A stretch of 20,936 nt of DNA from CAZYJD01 sp964647785 (GTDB lineage: Bacteria > Bacteroidota > Bacteroidia > NS11-12g > UBA9320): contig CAZYJD010000033.1 in the NCBI GenBank assembly GCA_964647785.1, forward strand, positions 1-20,936. The letters run 5' to 3'. Shown here one piece after another: positions 15,288 through 20,936 of the stretch (its first letter is position 1; every line of letters starts with the position of its first letter). The translations under genes and the position numbers were made by a program. The notes beneath the pieces are model-generated. The model saw nothing but the letters and a program-made list of their open reading frames with translations, made no database searches and was not told the origin of the DNA.

Positions 15288-16025
15288 TTAGATCAGTTTT
15301 TTCTCAAAGTGTAAAATATCAATCAATTTTTCTGCCTCTTCGGCTGGTATCAGTTGAACACCCGCTTTGGCAGGAGGCAATTCATAAGAGCCATGGTCAA
15401 CATCCTTGCGCTCAACTTGAGAACTGAGCACATTCAAAGGCTTGGAGCGCGCCATCATAATTCCTCGCATATTCGGAATTCTGGGTTCGCAAAGTTCTTT
15501 TTGGGCACTTGCAACGGCAGGTAACTTCATTTCAACCGTTTCACGACCACCATCGATATCACGCTCAGCGGTTAATGTATCACCTGATACTTCAAGACTG
15601 GTGACCACATTGACAAAATTGTAACCAAGCATTTCGGCCAAAATTCCGCCCAGCATGCCACCATTGTAATCGATGCTTTCCCTTCCAGTAAGAATCAAGT
15701 CATAGGCTTGTTCCTTTGCTACGGCAGAAATTTCAGCCGCAGCATGCATGGCATCACGTGCTTCAATGTCAATGCGGATGGCATCTCCCGCGCCTATGGC
15801 CAAAGCTTTGCGAATGACCGCATCACTTTCAGCAGTGCCTACATGTACAACAGTAACACTGCCGCCATTTGCTTCTGAGAGCTCGAGAGCCCGCGTTAGT
15901 GCCAGTTCATCATATGGATTGATGATGTACTGAACCCCATCTTTGTTGAAACGACTGTTGTTGTCGGTAAAAGTAATTTTGGTTGTGGTATCAGGAACCA
16001 CACTTAAACAAACGAGTATTTTCAT
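15288..16025 (-). CDS. etfB: Electron transfer flavoprotein beta subunit
   Basis: A 245-residue protein that starts MKILVCLSVVPDTTTKI and holds the signature segments YIINPYDELALTRALEL, DLILTGRESIDYNGGMLGGILAEMLG and LPAVASAQKELCEPRIPNMRGIMMARSKPL, the last being the recognition loop used by partner dehydrogenases in known ETFs. It binds AMP in the canonical type. It is the first gene of a three-gene operon (etfB, etfA, nuclease) and is divergent from the TPR gene with about 134 bases between. I found no convincing TAnnTTTG element in that gap. Confidence 0.97.
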   Translation of the reverse strand: MKILVCLSVVPDTTTKITFTDNNSRFNKDGVQYIINPYDELALTRALELSEANGGSVTVVHVGTAESDAVIRKALAIGAGDAIRIDIEARDAMHAAAEISAVAKEQAYDLILTGRESIDYNGGMLGGILAEMLGYNFVNVVTSLEVSGDTLTAERDIDGGRETVEMKLPAVASAQKELCEPRIPNMRGIMMARSKPLNVLSSQVERKDVDHGSYELPPAKAGVQLIPAEEAEKLIDILHFEKKLI

Positions 16026-16159
16026 GAATTAACTGTTCAAACCACACTTTTAAACGAAGCCCGAGAATCATGGGTTTGTGCTTGGCACATTGCCCGAAGA
16101 ATCTCATTTTTGAAGCCTCTGATTTCAGAACTGCAAAACTACAATATTGTTTGGATTCC

Positions 16160-16489
16160 ATGAGACGAGAAGATAGAATAAACCAACTTAAAGGCTTCCT
16201 TGAAAAAGAACCTGACAGCAGTTTCCTGCGGTATGCACTAGCCATGGAATATGGAAACAGCGGGAAATTGCCGGAGGCGGTAAAAATTTTAGAGCTTTTG
16301 CAAAAAGATGATCCTTCTTATACGGCAACTTATTATCACCTGGCAGCTTATTTAATTGAAATGCAAGAAGGGGCCAAAGCTGAAGAAGTATTTAAAAAGG
16401 GCATTGATATGTGCAGGAAGGAAAAAGCCCAACATCACCTGAGTGAACTCCAGTCTGCGTACAATAATTTCTTGTATGATGATGAATGA
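16160..16489 (+). CDS. Small tetratricopeptide-repeat protein
   Basis: A protein of about 109 residues composed of two to three helical TPR-like repeats: SSFLRYALAMEYGNSGKLPEAVKILELLQKDDP, then TATYYHLAAYLIEMQEGAKAEEVFKKGIDMC, with the usual small and aromatic positions. It has no signal peptide, so it is probably a cytoplasmic interaction protein. An ATG at 16070 is in frame, but the extra 30 residues (with two Cys, Phe-rich, no TPR pattern) cover the region needed for divergent promoters, so I chose MRREDRINQLKGF at 16160. The stop overlaps the beginning of the thioesterase gene, suggesting coupled translation. No function can be assigned beyond the fold. Confidence 0.8.
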   Translation: MRREDRINQLKGFLEKEPDSSFLRYALAMEYGNSGKLPEAVKILELLQKDDPSYTATYYHLAAYLIEMQEGAKAEEVFKKGIDMCRKEKAQHHLSELQSAYNNFLYDDE

Positions 16490-16925
16490 CAAAAAAGGAT
16501 TTCAAGCAAAGAATCCGCTTTTTAAAGAAGTTATCTTAGAAAAACTTGAAAGGCAATTCTTTATGAAGCTCATTGGTTTTGATTTGGTTCGAATTGAAGA
16601 AGGATTTATTGAGGGGCGATTGCCTCTGGAAGAAAAACATTTGCAGCAAAATTTCTTTGTGCATGGTGGGGTGATGAGCACCGTTGCAGATATTGTCATG
16701 GGATTTGCGGCTTTTTCACTGGTAGAAAAGGGCAGAGGTGTAGTTACTGCAGATCTGCGGGTATCCTACTTGAATCCCGGGCAAGGTGTGGAGCTAATCG
16801 CCAAAGGATGGGTGGAAAAACCTGGTTCGCGATTGCATTTTTGTTCGGCAGAAATTTGGGTCGTGGATGAAAATGGAAAAGAACTGCAAACGAATACGGC
16901 AAGCGCCACCATGTTTGTTATTTAA
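16482..16925 (+). CDS. PaaI-type hotdog-fold acyl-CoA thioesterase
   Basis: A protein of about 147 residues with the hotdog thioesterase pattern: FFVHGGVMSTVADIVMGFAAFS (the HGG turn followed by the central helix with its acidic residue), VVTADLRVSYLNPG and a last strand TASATMFVI. Such enzymes hydrolyse acyl- or phenylacyl-CoA thioesters. Three ATG codons in a row (16476, 16479, 16482) overlap the stop of the TPR gene; the last is used here and the choice alters only two residues. An ATG at 16443 is possible but gives an unusual N-terminus inside the TPR gene. The stop overlaps the convergent YkgJ-like gene by 8 bases. With etfAB next door a fatty-acid or aromatic breakdown setting is plausible, but only by proximity. 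Confidence 0.88.
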   Translation: MNDKKGFQAKNPLFKEVILEKLERQFFMKLIGFDLVRIEEGFIEGRLPLEEKHLQQNFFVHGGVMSTVADIVMGFAAFSLVEKGRGVVTADLRVSYLNPGQGVELIAKGWVEKPGSRLHFCSAEIWVVDENGKELQTNTASATMFVI

Positions 16926-17397
16926 GGATACGTTCTTCCATCATGTCTAGCACAACAGAAACGGCCGGACAAATTTCAAGATTCTTCATGCTTAAGGCGC
17001 TCTTTTTTAAAAGAATGTCTTCGTTGGTGTATGGATAACGTCTGCAGTCCTGTGGACGCACCTCATAAATACTACATCGATTATCCTCACCTAAAAATGA
17101 ACATGGCTTTTTCCGCAATACGAAATCATCATCTTCGTCGATCTCTAAATAGCCGTCGATGAAACTGCCTTCTTTCATGCCCAAATATTTACTGATTCTT
17201 TTGATGTCGGTCGTATTGAAACGAGGACTGTAACCTTTGCAGCAACGGGCGCAAGCAAGACAATCAATTTTATTAAAGGCCTCTTTGTGAAAGCTCTGCA
17301 GTTGATTCCAAGGCTTCAACTTCAATCCTTTTTTGAGGATTTGCCTATAGGCTTTGCGATTATTCTTTGCCTTGTTCAGCAGATCTGTGTAGGCCAT
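16918..17397 (-). CDS. YkgJ-family cysteine-cluster protein (putative Fe-S or zinc protein)
   Basis: A 159-residue protein with eight ordered cysteines: C46-x2-C49-x2-C52-C53 (CLACARCC), then C99, C108, C118 in PCSFLGEDNRCSIYEVRPQDC-type order, and C143. This is the signature of the YkgJ/UPF0153 family, thought to bind a metal or Fe-S cluster; the biochemical role is not established. The start MAYTDLLNKA overlaps the end of the lipoprotein gene by 38 bases. Being the last gene of a chain containing a cysteine desulfurase is suggestive, because desulfurases supply sulfur for Fe-S clusters, but this is inference. Confidence 0.9.
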   Translation of the reverse strand: MAYTDLLNKAKNNRKAYRQILKKGLKLKPWNQLQSFHKEAFNKIDCLACARCCKGYSPRFNTTDIKRISKYLGMKEGSFIDGYLEIDEDDDFVLRKKPCSFLGEDNRCSIYEVRPQDCRRYPYTNEDILLKKSALSMKNLEICPAVSVVLDMMEERILK

Positions 17398-17857
17398 GGG
17401 TGCTTAGGGTACAAAAGGTTGAATCGGTTATCAAAACGCTCATCTGTTGCAAACGCTCAAATATTTGATGCTCCTTGTTATTTAAAAGATCAAACAAACT
17501 ATCCGATGGTTTTGCAGCGATATCCTGCAATAAACCATAGGTTAACTGGTGGTATTGATGGTATAAATGCAATTCAGAAACCCAGTGCATCGAATCACCT
17601 GGTGGCACGTCGTCATACTGTGTTTCAAGAATGAAGTCGCTGAGCATAGAGCGGTAATGAAGGATGTGAATGAAAGGTTGATCTCCTGTGCGCTGAGGTC
17701 CATGCAAAAGATGTTCGCTCAAGGATGCATTGGCCTTACAAAGACTATCCAAACGTATGTTGAGTCTGTTTCGATAAGCATCTGAGCGCTTATCAATGGA
17801 TTGGCAGCCCAACCATAAAAATGGAATCAGAAGCATGCTATGCTGTCTCCACCGCAT
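17360..17857 (-). CDS. Small predicted lipoprotein, unknown function
   Basis: I do not recognise the family. From the chosen start at 17857 the protein has about 165 residues and begins MRWRQHSMLLIPFLWLGCQS, a short signal peptide with positive n-region and a lipobox-like cysteine at residue 18. The rest is mostly helical and His/Leu/Ser-rich (HLLHGPQRTGDQPFIHIL, HLYHQYHQLTYGLLQDI, LLNNKEHQIFERLQQM), without enzyme motifs I can name. A longer frame from 17905 would put the signal peptide 16 residues inside and is unlikely; an ATG at 17836 would lose the basic residues. It overlaps the desulfurase gene by 20 bases and the YkgJ-like gene by 38 bases, so it is in the operon. Confidence 0.7.
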   Translation of the reverse strand: MRWRQHSMLLIPFLWLGCQSIDKRSDAYRNRLNIRLDSLCKANASLSEHLLHGPQRTGDQPFIHILHYRSMLSDFILETQYDDVPPGDSMHWVSELHLYHQYHQLTYGLLQDIAAKPSDSLFDLLNNKEHQIFERLQQMSVLITDSTFCTLSTHGLHRSAEQGKE

Positions 17858-18998
17858 AGAAAGTTGCAAGTTTGGATATGGCATATTCAATGTCAGCTTC
17901 ATCATTATAGATGCCGAATGACATGCGCAAACCTGTTCTTTCAGAAGGATGGTTCATGGCTTGAAGTACATGAGATCCTGCGCTTGCACCTGAATTACAT
18001 GCCGAACCACCACTCACGCAAATGCCCTCGAGATCCAATTTGAATAACAACATTTCGCCAATTTCATTTGGAGGCAAGCTGATGTTCAATACCGTATACA
18101 ATCCACCTTCTTCACTGATATCGCCATTGAAACAAACGCCGGGTATATTTTCTTTTAATCGTTTAATGGCGTGTTGTTTGAGCTTGCTGATTTTGATATG
18201 GTCATTTTCCATATCTCGGAAAGCAAGTTGCATGGCCTTGCTCAGGCCTACAATTCCGGAGGTGTTTTCTGTACCTGCCCTGAGGCTTTTTTCTTGTCCG
18301 CCGCCTGTTATCAGCGCTTTTAATTTTACATCTGATGAGATGTACAAAAAACCTATTCCTTTAGGACCATTGATTTTATGCGCAGAACAGGTCATGAAAT
18401 CCGGGCAGTTTTTACCCGCTTGAATGGGATAGTGCCCCATGGTTTGAACCGTATCGGAATGAAAAATACAGCCGTGATTGTGAGCAATCATCGACGTTCT
18501 TTCCAGGTCTATTAAGGTGCCAACTTCATTGTTGCCGTGCATTAAACTCACCAAACAGCCCGGGTTTTGGCTGCAAAGCTGATCGAGTTCTTCCATATCC
18601 GGTCTGCCATATTCATCTAAGCGCAACAAGTCATAAGTAATGGTTCCTGCTGTAGCCAAATCTTTCACCGTGTCCAGAACTGCTTTGTGCTCGATAGCTG
18701 AGGTGATGATGTGTCGGATGCCCAAATCTCTTACACTGCAACGAATGGCCATATTGTCTGCTTCAGTTCCACCAGAGGTAAAAACAATCTCAGATGACTT
18801 AGCGCCCAGCAAATCGGCAATGGTTTTGCGACATTGCTCAATGATACCTTTGGCATCCCTTCCTATGGCGTGGGTTGCTGAAGGATTTCCGTAATGGTTA
18901 TACAGTAAATCACACATGGCATCGGCAACTTCCTTTCTTAGAGGAGTGGTGGCTGCATTGTCTAGATAAACTGTCTTTCTTTCAATCATATCGACCAA
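17838..18998 (-). CDS. Cysteine desulfurase, NifS/IscS type
   Basis: A 386-residue PLP enzyme that takes sulfur from cysteine to give alanine and an enzyme persulfide used for Fe-S clusters or tRNA thiolation. Visible residues: VYLDNAATTPL, SGGTEADNMAI, H104 in IEHK (ring stacking), D182 in HSDTVQ, K208 in SAHKINGPKG (PLP Schiff base), RAGTEN, and the catalytic C334 in GGSACNSGASAGSHVL, a loop of the IscS/NifS group. The start is M1 at 18998 or M4 at 18989 (MIERKTVYLDN); both overlap the agmatinase-like gene's end. No IscU, IscA or SUF genes are nearby in the window. A tRNA-thiolation role is as likely as Fe-S assembly. Confidence 0.95.
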   Translation of the reverse strand: MVDMIERKTVYLDNAATTPLRKEVADAMCDLLYNHYGNPSATHAIGRDAKGIIEQCRKTIADLLGAKSSEIVFTSGGTEADNMAIRCSVRDLGIRHIITSAIEHKAVLDTVKDLATAGTITYDLLRLDEYGRPDMEELDQLCSQNPGCLVSLMHGNNEVGTLIDLERTSMIAHNHGCIFHSDTVQTMGHYPIQAGKNCPDFMTCSAHKINGPKGIGFLYISSDVKLKALITGGGQEKSLRAGTENTSGIVGLSKAMQLAFRDMENDHIKISKLKQHAIKRLKENIPGVCFNGDISEEGGLYTVLNISLPPNEIGEMLLFKLDLEGICVSGGSACNSGASAGSHVLQAMNHPSERTGLRMSFGIYNDEADIEYAISKLATFYAVETA

Positions 18999-19914
18999 AT
19001 TTAGATAAATACCATGGATTCGTACAGAGGTAGCTGTGTAGCTTGTAGGTTAAACGAGCGAGACTAAATTCCGAAATAATTTCATTTGCTTTCGGTGCAA
19101 TTTCCACCACATCTATACTCACCACCTTTTTTCGCGTGCAAACAGCTTTGAGTAGTTGCAGGCTTTCGTACCACAGCAAACCTCCGGGTTCTGCAGTGCC
19201 CACTGCGGGAATGATCGATGGATCAAAACCATCTGCATCAATGGTGATGTAAACATATTCCGGTAATCGCTCCAGGATGCTTTCAATGTGTTGTTCTAAT
19301 CTGCCAGCCACTTCATGGGCGTAGAAGGTGTGAATATTGGCTGAGCGTTTCATCAGTTCTGCTTCCTCTTTGCATTGTGCACGTATCCCAACCTGAATAA
19401 TAGGCGGCTGATTCAATTCATGAATACGAGCCATCACACAGGCATGCGACCAAATATTGTTTTCATAGCTCATGCGCAAATCACTGTGCGCATCCAATTG
19501 TAAAATGCCCAAACCGGGATAAGTTTTTGCGTGGGCTTTGAACAGGCCATAAGTAACCGTATGCTCAGCACCCAAAGAAATCACAAACTTCCCATCTTCG
19601 ATAAGCTGTCGGGTTTGATCATAAATACGCTGAACAGCGGCTTCGTCTACGATTGCACTAAAATCTGTGCTTTCCAGGGTGCAAATGCCCGTGAGGAAAC
19701 AACTTTCCAAGCCAGTTTCCTCATCATAGAACTCTAGAAATGGAGAGGTCTCTACGATTCTCGCTGGCCCTATTTTACTACCACTGATGTAAGAAGAGGT
19801 ATACTCATACGGAAGTTGTTGCATCACCACAGAGGATGATTCGTACGCGCAATCCTTCTCATCCGGTAGGCCTAAAAAACCACTTCCGGCAGGTAAAACA
19901 TCCGGCCTGCTCAT
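18982..19914 (-). CDS. speB: Agmatinase/arginase-family ureohydrolase, probably agmatinase
   Basis: A 310-residue manganese ureohydrolase. All six usual metal ligands are visible: H118 (LGAEHT), D141, H143 and D145 (LDAHSD), and D226 and D228 (TIDADGFDP). Nearby are SHACVMAR and VGTAEPGGLLWYE, the latter being the agmatinase-like substrate region. Agmatinase makes putrescine and urea from agmatine; an arginase or guanidinobutyrase activity cannot be excluded. The loop normally GGEHS/D reads GAEHT. The ATG overlaps the EF-P stop by four bases and the C-terminus overlaps the desulfurase start, so it is translationally coupled on both sides. No arginine decarboxylase is in the window. Confidence 0.88.
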   Translation of the reverse strand: MSRPDVLPAGSGFLGLPDEKDCAYESSSVVMQQLPYEYTSSYISGSKIGPARIVETSPFLEFYDEETGLESCFLTGICTLESTDFSAIVDEAAVQRIYDQTRQLIEDGKFVISLGAEHTVTYGLFKAHAKTYPGLGILQLDAHSDLRMSYENNIWSHACVMARIHELNQPPIIQVGIRAQCKEEAELMKRSANIHTFYAHEVAGRLEQHIESILERLPEYVYITIDADGFDPSIIPAVGTAEPGGLLWYESLQLLKAVCTRKKVVSIDVVEIAPKANEIISEFSLARLTYKLHSYLCTNPWYLSKFGRYD

Positions 19915-20471
19915 TTGGCCCTTTCTACGTATTCTCCGGTTTGTGTATTCACCTTTATTTTTTCTCCTTGCTCTACAAACAAGGGAACCTGAACGATGGC
20001 ACCGGTCTCCAGGGTTGCCGGTTTGGTGGGGTTATTGGCTGTATCACCCTTTACACCGGGTTCAGAATACGTAATTTCTAAAATCACATGCTGAGGTGCT
20101 TCCGCCATGATCGGATTTCCTTCGTCTAGGTAAACATTCGCAGTCATGCCTTCTTTCATGTATTTCAGCGCATCCCCAAGGGTTGAGGAGGGAACATTGA
20201 TTTGCTCAAAAGTTTCTTCGTCCATCATTACCAGTGCATCGCCTTCTTCATACAAATACTGCATGGGTCTTTCTTCCACCCTTACAGCATCGATATTTTC
20301 CCCCGATCTGAAACGATGTTCAACCGATTTCCCGGTGATGGCGTTCTTCATCTTTACTTGATAAAACGCTCCACCTTTACCAGGCATGGTGTGTTGATAA
20401 TCCATTACCCTGCACAATTGCCCATTATGTCGGATAAAAAGTCCTCTAGATAAATCCTGTGTAGTTGCCAT
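19911..20471 (-). CDS. efp: Translation elongation factor P
   Basis: A 186-residue EF-P with three OB/KOW-like domains, which relieves ribosome stalling on proline runs. The tip loop of domain I reads MPGKGGAF, with K32 at the site that is post-translationally modified in many bacteria. The C-terminal domain has the usual EITYSEPGVKGDTANN and TGAIVQVPLFVEQGEKIKVNT segments. The start MATTQDLSRG at 20471 is chosen over an ATG at 20504 because the -7 promoter element lies between the two and the extra 11 residues are foreign to EF-P. It heads a five-gene overlapping chain. No EpmA/EpmB or EarP modification gene is visible. Confidence 0.97.
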   Translation of the reverse strand: MATTQDLSRGLFIRHNGQLCRVMDYQHTMPGKGGAFYQVKMKNAITGKSVEHRFRSGENIDAVRVEERPMQYLYEEGDALVMMDEETFEQINVPSSTLGDALKYMKEGMTANVYLDEGNPIMAEAPQHVILEITYSEPGVKGDTANNPTKPATLETGAIVQVPLFVEQGEKIKVNTQTGEYVERAK

Positions 20472-20486
20472 TGTTGATTTTTTATG

Positions 20487-20494
20487 CAAAAATA
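20487..20494 (-). promoter_or_regulatory. Bacteroidota -7 promoter element for the efp operon
   Basis: The minus strand reads TATTTTTG, an exact TAnnTTTG match, 15 bases upstream of the ATG at 20471, which implies a leader of only about 8-10 bases. A TTTG candidate upstream is 25 bases away, longer than the usual spacer, so the -33 part is weak. The position rules out translation from the ATG at 20504. Confidence 0.55.
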
Positions 20495-20543
20495 TGTGAA
20501 TCATTTGCTACGCTAAAACCAAATATTCATCTTCTTTGCAACA

Positions 20544-20697
20544 TGTTTTGGTGCCACTAGGCTTAATACGGGAATTCGGTGAAAGTCCGAAACTGTACCC
20601 GCAGCTGTGAGCTTCGATAAGCGTTTTTACTCTTCATTCCACTGGGAAACCGGGAAGGACAAAAACAGGAAGCACAGTCAGAAGACCTGCCAAAACA
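20544..20697 (+). ncRNA. Cobalamin (B12) riboswitch aptamer
   Basis: The conserved parts appear in order: GGTGCCACTAGGC-type 5' segment, ACGGGAATTCGGTGAAAGTCCG, the hallmark ACTGTACCCGCAGCTGTGAGC near 20592-20613, CCACTGGGAAACCGGGAAGG near 20639-20657, and GTCAGAAGACCTGCC near 20677-20691. The closing P1 helix TGTTTTGG/CCAAAACA joins 20544-20551 to 20690-20697. Cobalamin binding normally lowers expression of the downstream transport or B12-synthesis gene. Plus-strand orientation points it at the exported protein that begins near 20750. Confidence 0.95.
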
Positions 20698-20703
20698 CGG
20701 TCG

Positions 20704-20736
20704 GGCCAAACCTCCTCGGGAATAAGAAGGTTAGCC
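20704..20736 (+). promoter_or_regulatory. Probable expression-platform hairpin of the B12 riboswitch
   Basis: AACCT (20709-20713) pairs with AGGTT (20728-20732), extended by GGC/GCC on the outside with small mismatches. No run of Ts follows directly (five Ts come 10 bases later), so control of translation is more likely than intrinsic termination. It ends about 12 bases before the presumed start codon. Confidence 0.4.
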
Positions 20737-20747
20737 ACAACATTTTT

Positions 20748-20936
20748 ATTATCAAACAGATACGATTTTTAGGTTTTGGCCTGGCGCTTTTGTTGTCATT
20801 GAGTGGTTTTGCCCAATTGCAGGGTACAGATAGCGTGTTGCTCTCTCCTGCGGAAGTGCGTGCGCAACGCTTTGAATTCAGCGCAAGCGAATGGATTGCA
20901 GATAGCAATTTACAGCTCGCTGGTTTGAGCCTGCCC
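20748..20936 (+). CDS. Exported protein under B12 riboswitch, probable TonB-dependent cobalamin receptor (3' end outside window)
   Basis: The plus frame starting near 20748 encodes a clear signal peptide (KQIRFLGFGLALLLSLSGFAQ) followed by LQGTDSVLLSPAEVRAQRFEF, which resembles the segment before the plug domain of Bacteroidota BtuB-type TonB-dependent receptors (a DSVxLxxVxVxAQR kind of pattern). With the B12 riboswitch directly upstream, a cobalamin receptor is the best guess. There is no ATG, GTG or TTG in the expected place: the residue before KQIRFL is ATC (20751), preceded by ATT (20748). I used ATT, a rare known start. The frame stays open to the window end. Only about 60 residues are visible, so family assignment is moderate. 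Confidence 0.6.
   Translation, partial: MIKQIRFLGFGLALLLSLSGFAQLQGTDSVLLSPAEVRAQRFEFSASEWIADSNLQLAGLSLP

Noticed and set aside
16070..16159. Longer TPR protein from the ATG at 16070
   Set aside because: The added 30 residues do not look like TPR and would occupy the divergent promoter region; possible but less likely.
20472..20504. Longer EF-P start at 20504
   Set aside because: The TAnnTTTG promoter element lies between the two ATGs and the extra residues do not belong to EF-P.
20678..20908. Minus-strand open frame opposite the B12-regulated gene
   Set aside because: It runs antisense through the end of the riboswitch and the signal-peptide region and shows no family features.
1..20936. 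Defence system, prophage, IS element or CRISPR array
   Set aside because: I found no transposase, integrase, direct-repeat array, nuclease/modification pair or att-like duplication at the tRNAs; the AAA+ gene alone is not evidence for a defence island.

Overview
The window is chromosomal DNA from a member of the Bacteroidota, probably a free-living aerobe. The evidence is the gene families (a DUF58 protein, an ASPIC/UnbV double-propeller lipoprotein, an ETF plus bifunctional-nuclease cluster, a B12 riboswitch ahead of an exported receptor-like protein), promoter elements of the TTG-N18/19-TAnnTTTG type read by the Bacteroidota primary sigma factor, general absence of Shine-Dalgarno sequences, and tRNA genes without encoded CCA. 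I see no phage, IS element, CRISPR array or other clear sign of horizontal transfer. Most of the window is ordinary, densely packed core genome.

Left part (1-7752): the 3' end of a DUF58 protein, then a two-gene unit made of a lipoprotein vanadium-haloperoxidase/PAP2 homologue and a 1155-residue lipoprotein with 14 calcium-binding FG-GAP motifs, seven on each side of an ASPIC/UnbV domain. This unit runs into a convergent periplasmic adaptor (HlyD/MacA-like) gene, with the stop codons abutting. Upstream of the adaptor on the same strand is a tandem-domain universal stress protein.

Middle (7797-13630): a uridine-phosphorylase-like gene with an apparent TTG start overlaps a GNAT-like gene. tRNA-Lys follows with a textbook promoter and terminator. 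On the opposite strand lie tRNA-Ser, tRNA-Pro, tRNA-Arg and a small SRPBCC/AHSA1 gene whose only in-frame upstream ATG lies inside tRNA-Arg. Then comes a large AAA+ protein with two CbxX/SpoVK-type ATPase modules behind a duplicated beta-rich N-terminal domain.

Right part (13693-20504, mostly minus strand): etfB-etfA-bifunctional nuclease form one operon ending in a clear terminator. A divergent pair, TPR protein and PaaI-type thioesterase, overlaps translationally. A five-gene chain in which every neighbour overlaps encodes EF-P, an agmatinase-type ureohydrolase, a cysteine desulfurase, a small lipoprotein and a YkgJ-type cysteine-cluster protein. At the right edge a cobalamin riboswitch on the plus strand precedes an exported protein, probably a TonB-dependent B12 receptor, which has no ATG, GTG or TTG start where one is expected.

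The points most worth following up are the haloperoxidase/double-propeller couplet, the duplicated sensor-like domain of the AAA+ protein, the EF-P to agmatinase to desulfurase overlap chain, and the missing canonical start after the riboswitch.
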